From: Thamnaconus septentrionalis
Taxonomy: Eukaryota > Chordata > Actinopteri > Tetraodontiformes > Monacanthidae
Length of the DNA: 64,000 bases
Direction of reading: 5' to 3'
Assembly (NCBI GenBank): GCA_009823395.1
Contig: CM020506.1
Coordinates: 5,462,001 to 5,526,000, forward strand
This document shows positions 23,901 through 36,380 of this stretch, piece after piece. The notes below the pieces were generated by a model. The model worked only from the letters and a program-made list of their open reading frames with translations, was not told the origin of the DNA and made no database searches. Position numbers and translations under genes: made by a program. Position 1 is the stretch's first letter. Each line of letters begins with the position of its first letter.

Positions 23901-25839
23901 GTCTCCCCTCCCGCATCACACACACGTTGAGTGCCGAGAGTCGCGGAGCAACACTCGGATTTACCGCACTGGACGTGATTGGGGTGGGGTGGGGTGGGGG
24001 GGACGACAAAAAACAAAACGTGACCTGATGTTGATCACAAGGACATGATGCTTGAAAACAGGGGAAAACTGATTCCTGATTATCTGATAGAGATGAGTTG
24101 AGGCACAAAACCCAAGGACAGAACAGTTCCTTTTACAGCTGCTTAAAGAATGCGATACGCCCGCTTAGAATGCTGGATAAGATGCAGTTAGCAGTACTGC
24201 GGTGCTTTGACTATTTTTACTGACCAACCAGTCACTGCCGGGTTTTGATTTGCAGCACAGAGTAACAGCGCACATTGTGAAAAGTGCAGTGTACAAGTAG
24301 GCAAAGTGTTTTCAGACAGAGATGTGTATGTGGAGCGGCGACAGCACAAAGAAAAAAGGAGAAAAGAAACAGTAATTGGGATGTTATCTATGATTTAAAC
24401 TTCCGTTGTGGCTCATTGAATTTGCACCGACAAGTTGGCGAGTGTGTGGGCGGAGCTGCTCCCCACGTGTTTCAGTTGTGTTTGCGGGTCCCAAGATGTC
24501 TTCCGCAGAACGACGTTGTGGCGTTTGCGGACTTTCCCGACGCTGTCAGCAGATGGTAATAAATCCATGCGCTAGCTCCGCACAGCTGCCCCGTCAAACG
24601 AAACCCACACAGGCAACAAACGCGGGCGCGCACGCTAGGCCTTATTTCATGCATGACAGGGAGGACGCAGAGACAAGCCGCTCGCTTTCGTTCACGCTTT
24701 CGACGGCCGCGACGCTGAAAATCGCACGGATGGGGCGCCCGACAGTCACGCCTAATGACTGGGGGGAGTGGCATGTATGGCACGTGAAGTGGAGCGGTGC
24801 TGAGGGTAATTAAAGTAGCTCATCTCAGGCACATGACCGGTATGACTGGGAATAAGCTCACTCACACCCGCTGAAAGAGACAAATCTCCTCTCATCTCCT
24901 CCGACCGCAGCGACGACGAGGCTTCGCCGCCGACTGGTGAAACACACACACTGAATCCCCGACGATCTTCTAATGGAGTCAAACGTTGGTAGCAAATTTA
25001 AAAACAGTGATGTGCCGACTGCCATGTTAGAACTGTGGAATGAATGAATGAATGAATGAATTTTATTATTGTGTCATGTCCAAATAGGACCCGAATAAGA
25101 CACCACAAAAACCGTCTTAAATTATAACACTCACTTCCTGTAGATGACGCCACAATTCACCGTCGGCTAACACATAAATAAAAGAGTAAATAAAATAAAA
25201 GAACGACAGACTGAATGTGTCACCTAAATGTACTTTCTGTTCTCTTAGCCGAGTCTTTCTCTAATTATTCGGCAAGGGTGAATACCTTGTAATCAAAAAA
25301 ACATTTCAGTCTGTCTGCATCATTCAGCCACATCAAGCCAACACCTATCAATCAACTCCTGACGCAACTCATGGAGTAAACAACACAGTAGTAACAGCTG
25401 ATGCAGTAGTGTCCTCTTCTGTGTTGGTGCCGAGACCAGATAAAAGCAAATGTTTGCTTCAGGAAGGGCATCCGACTTTAAATACAAGTGACAAATTGAA
25501 TATTGGAATCAATTTATATGAAGTCTAAATACTGGCCCTCTTGAAGGACAAAAGAAAAGAAAGGAAAACTAGCAGAAGGTGGTAACAGTGACCAAAAGCC
25601 TCATAGTAGAATGTCATTGTTGTTTTCTTTTCTGTGTGGCGGGCCATTTTGTCCCTCCCTTTGTGCCAAATAAACAATAAAAAAAAACAGCCTTTAGCCA
25701 CACAATCACCCAGTGACCACAAACTCAATATTACCAGATATGTATGTACAAAAAACGTCACAGAGGAAGAAGAATCTTTCGCAAGACGACGACTTCAAAA
25801 GCTCTGTCTGGCCTTGTGTGCACCGACCTACTCCACGTT

Positions 25840-26200
25840 GACGACGACAACACAAAGAACCTGCGCGCCGCGGTTCGCCACGTCAGCCGCAGCAGCCTCG
25901 TTTCTTTGCCAACGGGCGGGCGAGAGCTGAGAGCGGACGTGCGCGTTTACGTCGAAGCGCATCGAAGCGGCCGTCCGACGGCAGGAGCGCTGGCGCTGAT
26001 CTCCGGCTGCACGCGGCCCAGTTACGGCAGCGGTGGACGGACGGCTGGACGCCGCGCCGCAACCTGGCAGGCCATTTGCTGATTGCATTGCGCGGAGAGC
26101 GAGAGCAGAAGTCTGCAGCGCTGAGAGACGACAGCGGCGGTGGCAGCGTAGGAGGAGGAAGAGGAGGAGGAAGAGGGCTGCACGAGATGAGCAGGGAGGA
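25840..26200. promoter_or_regulatory. CpG-rich patch, candidate promoter or alternative vdr first exon
   Basis: High local density of CG and GCGCG words in a region that is otherwise CpG-poor. No coding frame is recognisable. It could be a promoter for a non-coding vdr 5' exon on the minus strand. Weak evidence. Confidence 0.3.
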
Positions 26201-27433
26201 GCTGATTGGATGGGGGAGGGGAGGATGCAGAGGATATGGAGTAAAAACAGACCCGGACGCATACAAACATACATAGTCACTGCATGTGGGGGGGGGCGGG
26301 GTAGAGGGCACGACCTCTGAGTCACAGTGACTTTTGTGCCACATAGCGCACGTGTGCTGTGTTGCAGACGGGGAAAAAGAGAAGAGAGAGAGACGAGACG
26401 AGCACGACGAGCGTTTGGAGTTTTTATTTTTTTTTGGTGACTTTAAAAGGAGCGCTAAAAATACGCCGTCTTAAGCCGACTTCAATTACCGGCTAAATAT
26501 AAATAAAAGTCTTATCTGTGACGGCGCCTCATCCTGACGAGAGTCAAGGCCGGCTGGTTACTTTTCATGCTGGTTTTCAAGCGCGTTTTACAGTCGGATT
26601 TATTCCCGCCGGCGAGCTCCTGCGGTGCCATCTTCAAAAGGCGAGGACGTGCCTTTTCTCTCCGTCGCGTGGGCAGGTGCACGTGCAACGCCATGTCTTG
26701 GGTGGTCGGCTAAACACGACGTTCAAGGTGATGGTTTATTCCCCCACGCCCCCCCCCCGGCCGTGGGCCTCCACTCAGAAGAGCGCGCGTGACAGCCGCT
26801 GCACCTCCCTGCTCTTTCAAGGAGCAATTACAGAGAAGACCACCACGTGTTTGTGATGAGAGAGAGAGAGGGAAAAGTGTATTTAGCGCAACTGCAAGTT
26901 ATTCATCAACGATTAATCTGGAGGACTTGCCGTAAGAGTGATAATTCAAAATCCAGGGCTGCGCAGATACTGCGCTGCTTTTCTTGATGGGTCGATGAGT
27001 CGATTTTGCATCTTTCCACGACCACATGACGCACATTTAATGATAGCAGTCATCCGACGAGGCGATCGGGTCTGCAGGAGGAGGAGGAGGAGGAGGAGGT
27101 GGAGGTCGGGGGTTTGGTAATGTGACTGGCAGCCTCGGAGTTTGGGAGTCGCGGGGGAAACATCTGCGCAGACCAATGAGGAAGAAATGAGGTCTGCAGT
27201 AATTATTGTGCAGTAACGCAAAAAGTGACCCAAGCTTGTCATTTTAACTGGGTGGTGAAAGATGCAAACAAGACGTCGGCCCGATGTTTTAGTCGGTGTG
27301 GTCGTGTGTGGTGGTGGTGGGGGTGGTGGGTGGGTGGGGTTAGGAGTTTCCTCTTCGTTCAAAAAAAAAAAAAAAAAAACCCAACGAGACGAAGGCGCAA
27401 GGGCAGGGAGGAGAAACAAGTGCCGCAGAGCGA

Positions 27434-27464
27434 GCATGCATGCATGCATGCATGCATGCATGCA
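27434..27464. repeat. (GCAT)n tetranucleotide repeat
   Basis: About eight units of a self-complementary tetranucleotide (TGCA/GCAT), so each strand reads the same. Confidence 0.95.
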
Positions 27465-30185
27465 GCCCCGCACTGACTCATCTTTTCCTCCTTTGATTTA
27501 TTCACATCATGGCTGCAATGACACACGTCTCGGAATCCAGAAGGCGGACATGTGAAAGTCTTTAAAGGCAAGACGTTGAGCGGCAGGGGCCCCTCTGCGG
27601 TTAATAGGCCGTCAGCCCCGTTTAGACAAAATGGTTTGGGTTGTTGAGGACTTGAAAAAAAAAAAAAAAAAAGGAGGGTGGATCATCTTAAGACAATGTT
27701 GTAAATGGACTATTTATTCACTGACAAAGGAAAGTGTGAGTCTGCCACAAAAGTGAGTTTAAAATAGCAGCATCACTCGCACACGTGCATATATTAATGA
27801 TTTTTTTTTTGATGCTGTTGTCGTTTTGTAGTCCAGGCTACGGGACGGTGCACACACAAGGAACAGAACGTACCCACGCCGGTGCGTCTGTGGAAAACTG
27901 ACGTTTTACACAGATGTTATCCACTCCGTGTCCACTAATGAGAACAGGACTGTCAAAGTCATTTTCACTGAGGGCCTGTTGCAGCTGGGAGACTGTATCA
28001 ATGTAATGACTCCATTAAATATTGCCTTATTATAAATGACTTCAGCTACCCAATATTGTCCAGGTACTTGCATGTATGTCGGAATGAAGCACATAAATCG
28101 CAGTCACAGTTCCATCTTACTCAGAAAAGCACATTGATCCAACAATCACAGAGAAGCCAAAAATATCAATGCACACAAGGTGTAAAATTGACTTTTTCCC
28201 AATCTTTCCTTAACCCTTCTTCGTCCCGGATATTTTGAGTTTCTTTTTAGGCATTTCTCAACTCCGCTCGATGGAAAAAAGGAAGCTCTGCCGATGTGGA
28301 AACACTGGAGTCCAGTGGTCATCGCACCGAGGGTCACACAGTCAACGTGCATTGTGAAAGATGCAGTTAACGGTTTAAAGCGGCAAAGACTGCGTTTCAA
28401 GACAATCTAAGGCAATCTAAAGCTTCTGGCGGGCAACATAAGTCGGCGCGGTGGGTCGGAACGAGTTTCACACTTGTGCCTTTCCAACATTTCATGGTTG
28501 TGAATCAGTGCGTCACTGCTGCTGTGACTGTGTGTACAAAGAGTTTAAGCTGCTGTAAGACATCAACAGTAGGTGGACCGTGGCAGAAGTCCAACACCTT
28601 ACATACAGTAGCCGGTTCCTTTCTCTTTCTAAGTCTAAGTATGTGATTACCAAACAGGAAAGTGCTCATTGGTCTTCCTTGTCAGGTGCCCACTCACTTA
28701 GAGCGAAGACATAATTGAGACCTCAGCTGTGGAAAGAAAAAAAAAAAAGGAAAAAAGAAAGAAGAAAAGATTTGGACCACAGCCCAGAAGTTAGATTAAC
28801 TTTCATCAAAGTCAATATCAAGTGATTAGAAAAACCGACCCTCACCAGCACGCACTCGCTTACAAACGTAATTAAGTGGTGCCATTAGTGCCCGGGTGTT
28901 GTAATGAAATATGATGGAGGACGAGGCGCAATACACCAAAGTGGACAAAGAGGAGGATACTCGCGGCGTCTCTAGGAGGGGATTGTTTTAACCGCGCAGC
29001 AGCGAGGAGGGAAAAGCGGGAAATAAAAAACCTCTGGCATCACAACCCAAGAATGTCAGCAATGAGCTTACCGACCACATCCCAACACATAGGAGCGAGA
29101 GTCGGAATCACATCCAGACCCATAACAGCCTGTGGAAGACGGACAGGCAGCGCTGCGGAAACGCCTGAGTGAAGGGAAGGAGGCCTTGCTGACAGGCCAA
29201 TGAGCATCCTCTGTTTACATCACATGACGCAATCCCACAAATGGTTCTGAAATCGTTCCATGCTGCCAGAAGTTTCTCTTAAATGGGTAAAAAAAGAGGG
29301 AAAAAAAGAAGACGAGAGAGTGGGAGAAGAGTGAGTGGGAGGGGGCGGAGGGGAGAAAACTTAAGGCAATGTGTTTTACTGCATACCTCCGCCTGGGTCA
29401 CGTCGAGTACAGAGGAGACATAAAACAAATCAGATCTGGAATAGCCCGGGCTAAATGGAGAGCTGGGTCAACGGCGAAAAAAACCACACACACACATGGA
29501 AGGTCTGGGATTCACACACAGAGGGCATCCAGGACTGGGAAAAAAGGCAGGATTAGGAGGTGAGAAAAAAGAGAATTAACACGGAAAGACAAAAAAAAAT
29601 TCTGTTCACGGGAAAGTTCGTAGCGGGACAGGACGGAAGGGCTTGACCAGGTGGGGGCGAGCCTGACTAGCAGAAGAGACCAGTGCGGTCCCGTCCCGTC
29701 CCGTCCTTCAGCTCTCCCCCTCTGCTGCTGCCTCTATATCTCATGCTCTCTCCCAACGATCACAAGGAGAATGTTACAGCAGCAGTAATAGCACATGACA
29801 AGGTGACCTGTGCCCCACACAGGATGGGCTATACTCGAGCAGAGAGGAGGAGGAGGAGGAGGCAGAGGTGGGGCTGGAGGGGTCTGGGAGGTGGAGGGGG
29901 GGTCCCATGTCCCGTGTCCAAACCTATGGTCGGCGCAACCAACCCGCCCGCCCGCCTGCACGCCCGCCCCCTTCGCCTCAACAGGCTGCTGCTGCTGCTG
30001 CTGGCCTGCGAGGCGGAGGGAGAGGCGGCAACGGCAGCTTGCCCCCTTCTGCTGGGCCCCTCGCTGGACTCTGGAGAGGGGAAAGAGACGAGGCAGGGAG
30101 AGGCCCGCTCAAACACAAACCAACAGCCCTGTTTATGTCTGCGCTTAATTCTAAAAAGGAGAATGCTCAATCTCAAGCGGGCCCA

Positions 30186-30188
<3 letters not shown>

Positions 30189-30237
<49 letters not shown>
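30189..30237. repeat. (GT)n microsatellite
   Basis: About 24 GT units in the vdr upstream region. Confidence 0.95.
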
Positions 30238-30238
<1 letters not shown>

Positions 30239-33200
30239 GGGGAGAGGTTTCGGGGGGGTTCAAAGAAGGAGGCTGCGTGCGAGTCAAAGTTGTATATCCC
30301 TGCGAGAGGATGAAATGGTCGTGGCTTTCACGGGATCGCGGGAGAAGAACGCGCCGGCGCTCCGCACTTTTACATTGCCGCGGCTCGCAAAGCTCGGAGC
30401 AACGTGGGGGCCGCAGCGTGCGAGCGGGGTTGGCTGCATGTATGGACAGAAAAAAAAAAAAAAAACATTAAAGAAGGAAGGCAGAAGCAGAAATTCAGGT
30501 TCTTGCCCCCCACTTTCCCAGAGGTGTCGCAACACGGGTGTAAAAACGTCACATCTTCAAACTCTTCCTAAAGAGCAACGTTCACAACTTTGCAGCGAGT
30601 GGAAGGGAACGTTCAGTTAATGATTCATTTGGCGCACGTCGTCAGGAATCTGAATTGGGGGTGGGGGGGGACGAATCGGCGCCACATCACTAAACTTGAC
30701 AAATTAGCTCAATACATTACTTGGAGCACAAGTGGAAAAGGCAGCATTTTGGCCTTTCCCAAGAGCTCAAACTCATTTTTAAATCCATTCATGTTTAAAA
30801 ATTGTATATTCTTGAAAATAAACGTGTCGTAGCCACGTTGTTTTCATGCCAGCTCCTGTTTGAAATGATATTCCAAAAAGCAAACAATGTCTCTTGCATA
30901 AGAGCAAAGTTCATACACTGCTGAAGTCATTCAAAAGTCTTAACTGTAGTGGGACCTGCACTGTCAGGGGGACTGCAGTGCTGCCTAACAGGCTGGATGT
31001 ATTCACCACTGCCAGGACACTGTGGAGTGACACAAACATTAAGAGGCAATAAAACAAGACTTTGAAAAATAACAACATACGCAAAGCCAACTGAAGGACT
31101 TATGAATTCTTTGGGTCCCCACTCATAAATGCAAATCTTCTTTAATCTCATTACACAACTGGAGTCATGCACCGCAGTGTTGGAACAAGTAGCTTAACGA
31201 TGAAAAAGAAAAATGAATATACACACAAGCTTAAGTCCGACTTTAATGTAATGCCTCAAACACAATGTGATTTTGACTGTGCCGTTTCACTTGTCTCTCT
31301 CATATAAAAAAAATGACGCTTCAACAGTAATGTTCAGAAGCGCGCTTGAACTGCATTTTTTGTCATGTGATTTAGGTTAACATAAATACGCAATCAATAG
31401 AAAATTCCACAAATTAGATCTCTGTCTAATATAATAAACTGCTAAATTCCAAGAACTAAAATATTTATTCTAAACTCAAAGTCCAAACTGATTCTTAAGA
31501 TTAAGGGAAAAACAGGACCAAACAGCATCTATCATCCAGTCCTGACATTAACCAGAAAGAAATTCCAATTTTCTGTCCACACAGCTGCTTCCGAGAAAGA
31601 GCCAGACCATTTTTAAAAGGTACAGCAAAACATTACCCGTGCAATGCCTTTGACAAAGAAAATATCAAACACTGGCTGGCAAGTGAGGACCCAAAAGACA
31701 TTAGGGCCAAGTTAACACTTCATTAGTCTCAAAGGCAAAAGTGGACATATGTGGCAAACAGCACACATGCACAGAGTACATACAAGTGGGCCCATACAGT
31801 TAAGCACAGCGGCCTCATTCTTTCTATAGGGTTACATGTGAGAGGAAGCGACCAATTACTGTAGTCACGAAAGGGGGGAGGGGTGGGATATTTCACCGTA
31901 CAAGAGGCCTAATGGACTGTACCATTACAGCAGCAGCACACAGCTCCATGAACGACCTGCCACGGATACGGTCAATAAAGACACAAACAATGCCTATTTT
32001 GCAGCCTCTGGTTTGTGGCTCCGCTCTTGATTCTGCTGACAGCATACTTGACAAACAAGTCAACCCCCACACCCCCCAACCCCCTCCGAAACACACCGCG
32101 GGCTGTTTCGGGACGAGTCTTCCGTACTGTCCTAAATAGCTCGACGGCGGGATTGTTTACGTCAAGTACGCAGAGTTGTGTGCGAACTGACTTACTTTTT
32201 TTTTTTTTAGGTTTCTTTGTTCTTTCTGAGAAACAGCCTGCAGGATTTAAAGAGTCAAATGGCTTTGAGGGGGTAAATGTAGGTGTGAGAATTAAAGAGA
32301 GGAGAAATGCACATGTCTCCTCTTGTTGATTTTTGCTTCCAGTAGATTTAAATTCAGCGATTGGCACCACAGAGAAATTGTTTAATTAAAAGAGCAAGTT
32401 GCTGCAGTTAACGTGAGTTAACGGTGTAATTATCTATCCGCAAATTTTCTGCAACTCTGAAGTTAGTGCGTGATGATATATTACAGGTGTTGACTTTTTA
32501 TCAGGCCTCGGAGCAACAACTTGTGTCTGTGAAAGTGATGGAGAACTCGGCCCTCGCTGGGATCAATTCTAGCTGAATTTTGCATCAAGCTGCGGCTTCA
32601 CCTCAGAGGTGACTAACTATTTAATCATACCTTCCATTTAGAACTTAGACGGTGTCAGTGAAGGTCAATAAACAGTGAGTAGGTACCACCGTGATGGTGG
32701 TGGTGGGGAACGGGGGTATTATATAAGGTTCTAATTTGGAAAGAAAAACATTGAATGACTGCGTGAAATATTTGTTTCCAGTCCAGCAGATATCATTAGC
32801 CGAGCCGTGAAGTCCGGCCTAAGACCTCTGGTTTTTATGGTGCTTGGGATGTAGGTCACATCGCTGTAGGTCACATTACCTTATTTAACACAGCATGGAC
32901 ACCAGCTACACTACCGCCTACTACAACACGACCCACTGACACCGCACCAAACCTCAACAAAAACCAAAGTGATGGCACAGCAAACCAACAAGCCCACTAA
33001 CGTGAACAGATACAAAAGAGCATTTTGTACTATTTTATTCGCAAAAAGCACGAGTGTGCGTTGCAGGGAAGCCACATATCAACAAGTATTGAATTGGAAG
33101 CGGTGTTGTTACCTCAGAGGGTTCTGACCATGCCCTTGTACAATCGCTGAGAGTGGGGAAAGCTTCCTTCGGTTTATCCCAAGTTGTCACCGGTAAACCT

Positions 33201-33341
33201 GTTCGATACGAGGGCACAGAGAAGAGGCAAAGTAAACAGGGGAGGCCTTTGTACATGACGACCTGATGTTTCTGAAACGCTGATTTTATATTTTATTTTT
33301 TCCTTCTTCTTCTTCTTCTCCCCTCCTCGCCCCTCAAATAA

Positions 33342-33385
33342 GCGCGCGCGCGCGAGCATACGCACACGTGCACACGCACACACAT
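33342..33385. repeat. (GC)n plus (CA)n alternating purine-pyrimidine tract
   Basis: A GC run of six units followed by an ACACGTGCACACGCACACAC stretch. Alternating purine-pyrimidine of this kind favours left-handed DNA. Confidence 0.8.
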
Positions 33386-33718
33386 TCAGGGTGACCACTA
33401 TAGCAGCACATCGGGGGGCAGCAAAACACGCGGAGTTCATATAGAAACGCGTTGACGGAACGAGATTTTTCACGCTGCTCTTTTACAACAACACGCCGTC
33501 TCGGAACCGACGGAACACAAAAAAAGTCAAGTCAAGTCTCTGAACTGCGAACATTCCTCCCGTGCGGGGCGACTTCCATACCTCAGCTCAACTTTTTCCC
33601 CATCAAGATCGAGTTGCCGAGTTAATCCTCTTTCAGTCGCCGCTGACCGTCGTCTTCATGCTCGCGTAAAGTGGATCCCCTCCATGTTGACTGGGTGGGT
33701 CAGCTTTTGAATAAACGG

Positions 33719-33741
33719 GGTGGTGGTGGTGGTGGTGGTGG
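33719..33741. repeat. (GGT)n trinucleotide repeat
   Basis: Seven GGT units at the edge of the CpG-rich block. Confidence 0.9.
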
Positions 33742-33799
33742 AGGTGTGGTGGGGGGTGCCGAGAGAAGAACGCGTTGTGCGGAGAAAAAAAAATGCGAG

Positions 33800-34400
33800 G
33801 AGACTCGCGGTGGAAAACGTCAAACTCGTACGCCCTCCCAAAGACGGTTGGCTCGCGCGGCGGCGCTGGTGCTGCTGCTGCTGCTGCTGGTAGCAGCGGC
33901 TAGTGCTAGCGAGGCTAACCCACCGCGCTGCTTTAACCCGAAAGCCCCGTATGCCAAGTTCGGCGAGCCGACTGACAAAAAAATGAAACAAACCGTGTCG
34001 CTCGGAGACGCTCGGTATGCAAGTCGCGTATCGCTACGCTGCCAAACGTTACGCGCCAACAACGCGAAGGGAAAAAGTCAATCACACCTACTGCCACTGA
34101 GCGACGAGAAATACCCCTCCTTCTTCAGGACCCGAATGGATGGCCATTACTTTTAGTTATGCACCGCCCCCCTCTTCAGGAGCTCTACGGGGGAAAGAGG
34201 GATTTCCCCCCAGCCCCCCGAGCCGCCAATCGCAGCCGGGCTCGGCGCGCCTCCCGCGCCGTGACTGGCCGCGCTTCTACTCCAGGGCGGCTCCCATTGG
34301 CGGGCCTCGGCGCCCGTCACCGCCGGTGCCGCCCTCTCAAACAGGGGTGTGTCGTGACGTCACGGGTAACGAAGAGGTAAACAACTTTGACCGCGTGAGG
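33800..34400. promoter_or_regulatory. CpG-island-like promoter with CCAAT boxes and CRE; probable vdr promoter
   Basis: About 600 bp of CpG-rich sequence. It contains a direct CCAAT at 34226-34230, an inverted one (ATTGG) at 34296-34300 and the CRE palindrome TGACGTCA at 34355-34362, spaced as in TATA-less vertebrate promoters that use NF-Y and CREB/ATF. It lies between the tensin-2 3' end and the vdr coding exons. If it drives vdr leftwards, a first exon could end at the donor GAG|GTATGG (33582/33581). It could equally serve an unrecognised non-coding transcript to the right. Confidence 0.55.
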
Positions 34401-35193
34401 TTTAAAGCAACATTGTTTTGCCTGTGATCTCTGAATCAACGGGCGCCCTGTGCGGGGGATCACCGCGCTGGCGTGAGCCTCGAGCAGGGCGCGGCGAGAT
34501 GCTCCGAGCCGCGTCTCTTTTAGCGCGACGGAGTGCCTTTTGTTTAAACAGCCACAAGCTGCATAGCCCACCTCCCCCCCACCCACCACCCAGCTCCAAT
34601 CCTGGAACACCGGAGCCGTCGATGTCACGCAGACTGCGATAAGAATGCAAGTGCTGTGTGGTCGCAAATCCTTCGTTTTGTGCATTACGCTCCATCATTT
34701 CTTTGACACGTTGCAAATGTGTGCAGTGAGGCGTGCGTGCGTGCGTGCGTGCGCGTGTGTGTGTGCGGGAGAGTGACGGAGGGGTGTGTCTACTCTGCAG
34801 CACAGTGGTAGGCTGGGGGAGAGATGCCACTGCATGGCGATCTACATTTTTCAATGCAGTGGAGCTGGTTAAGTAAACCTGAAATATTCATGATATTATT
34901 TTACAATTTTTTTTTTCTTTATGATTTACGTTTCATTCACATTTGTGTGCCGCCTGGAATGCGGCGCAGTCAGGTCATGGCAATGTATTTGTGTAATACC
35001 TGCACTGCTGCGACTGAACCGTCGCTGGTCCTGAAGAGCGACGCCACTCCGCTGCTGCTGCTCCTTGGCACGAAGGTGGGAGTCTCGGGGGAAGAAGGTT
35101 ATGGGAGTTACGTTTTGGGTATGCATTAAACTAGGTTAGGCGCAGGCTTTACACAACATGTGCAAGTGAATGCAAATACTGTGCAAACCTGTG

Positions 35194-35196
<3 letters not shown>

Positions 35197-35229
<33 letters not shown>
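35197..35229. repeat. (GT)n microsatellite
   Basis: Sixteen GT units. Confidence 0.9.
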
Positions 35230-35230
<1 letters not shown>

Positions 35231-35611
35231 CTGCGGTGGGGCCAGCGGACGGGGCCTGGGTGAAGGTCAGGGGTGTGTCTGCTATGTAAACACGCTTAAA
35301 GCGACAGATATGAAGGGGAGAGCGAGAGGGAGAAAGAGGGGCCTCATCCGGTCACATATATCCTCTTCCCTCTTGGCCCCATCGTTCTCTGCTCCCGCTG
35401 CGGCCTGAAATGAAGAGGTACATGCGAGAGGATTTCAGTCAGTACACATCGCTGGTGTGAAAATTACAGGGTAGCGGCTTTCCAAGTGTAAACATTCATT
35501 TTTATGTATTCCGTTTTGCATGAAACAGGTTGTGCTCTTAAATGAGCACTGTCAGAGCGCCATCGACACTCCATGTGATTAACAACAAAGCAGCTTTTCT
35601 AATGAAAGTGA

Positions 35612-35649
35612 ATGAATAAAAAATGTCAAGATGAATAAAAAATGTCAAG
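35612..35649. repeat. 19-bp exact tandem duplication
   Basis: The unit ATGAATAAAAAATGTCAAG occurs twice back to back. Confidence 0.9.
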
Positions 35650-35739
35650 ATCAAAGTACAATCTGCATCTCCTGGCTTTTTTGCTTTCGGATTTTCAGGC
35701 AGTAAATCTGTTAAAGAGGGCCTAAGGGTAGAGCTCTCA

Positions 35740-36380
35740 CACAAGCAAAGCAAAAATACATTTTGTCCCAAAACCAGCGTGGCGATTGAGGGACGGCTGT
35801 AATGTGTTCAATTTTCTCTGTGCTGATGAGAAGTCTGGTTGCAGTGTTCTGATTGCTTTTTCTTTACCGATTTCTGTGGCGACTCAGCAATAATTTGACC
35901 TCCTGAAAACGGTGTATGTGGAAGTTTTTATGTGTCTTGTGTAGATCTAAATCCTTCTATTTTTGCTCTTTTTTTTCTAAGAGGTGGCAGCCTGATCTAA
36001 TAACTTTTTTTGATTTGGCTGTAAAAACTCAGGTTGGAGTCAATAATTGCACCAAGATGTCTGGTTTGAGCTCTAGACTGAATTTTACTGGAGTCTAAAT
36101 AAACACAGAATTTTAACAGTTTTTCTTTGGCCCCAATGACAGTTTTCAGATTTTCCAATCTGAGGTCTCACATCTTTAAATATATCTCTTACACGGAACT
36201 TTGCATCAGATATTGCAATCGTGAAATCATTTCTTTTTTTGTCTGAAAGAAAAATATGTTTAGAGAAAAGACTGCAGAGATTGTAGCTACAATCGAAAGA
36301 ATCAACCCATGTTTTTAAATAGTCAAAACAAGTTTTTCCTTTTTGTTATATTTGAGTACAGATAAATCACCTATGACCCC
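35740..36380 (-). mobile_element. Decayed LINE retrotransposon, reverse-transcriptase C-terminal region
   Basis: Read on the minus strand, 36002-36062 translates to RHLGAIIDSNLSFYSQIKKS followed by a stop. This is the strongly typical fish non-LTR motif 'NLGVIIDS.LSF..HIK' of the L2/Rex1/Maui type. Further on, after frame shifts, 35770-35806 gives HITAVPQSPRWF, matching the usual 'HITPVLQSLHWLP' motif at the expected distance. Stops and frame shifts throughout show it is dead. Exact ends are not visible. Confidence 0.7.

Larger units (their letters stand above)
18605..33700. other. vdr 5' region: intron(s) and non-coding upstream sequence
   Basis: No coding exon is recognisable on either strand. 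Because the start-codon exon has an acceptor, one or more non-coding vdr exons should lie here or just to the right. CpG-rich patches occur at about 24,400-24,750 and 25,840-26,200. The rest is low-complexity or unique AT-rich sequence with short repeats. I could not identify an upstream exon by sequence alone. Confidence 0.5.

Noticed and set aside
24406..24813. Plus-strand frame with a CGVCGLSRRCQQ motif that faintly resembles a zinc finger
   Set aside because: No further zinc ligands, no splice context, and it lies in a CpG-rich patch where open frames arise easily.
29683..30620. Long plus-strand open frames (250-262 codons)
   Set aside because: They run through a GT microsatellite and low-complexity GC-rich sequence, have no recognisable domain, and overlap each other in different frames.
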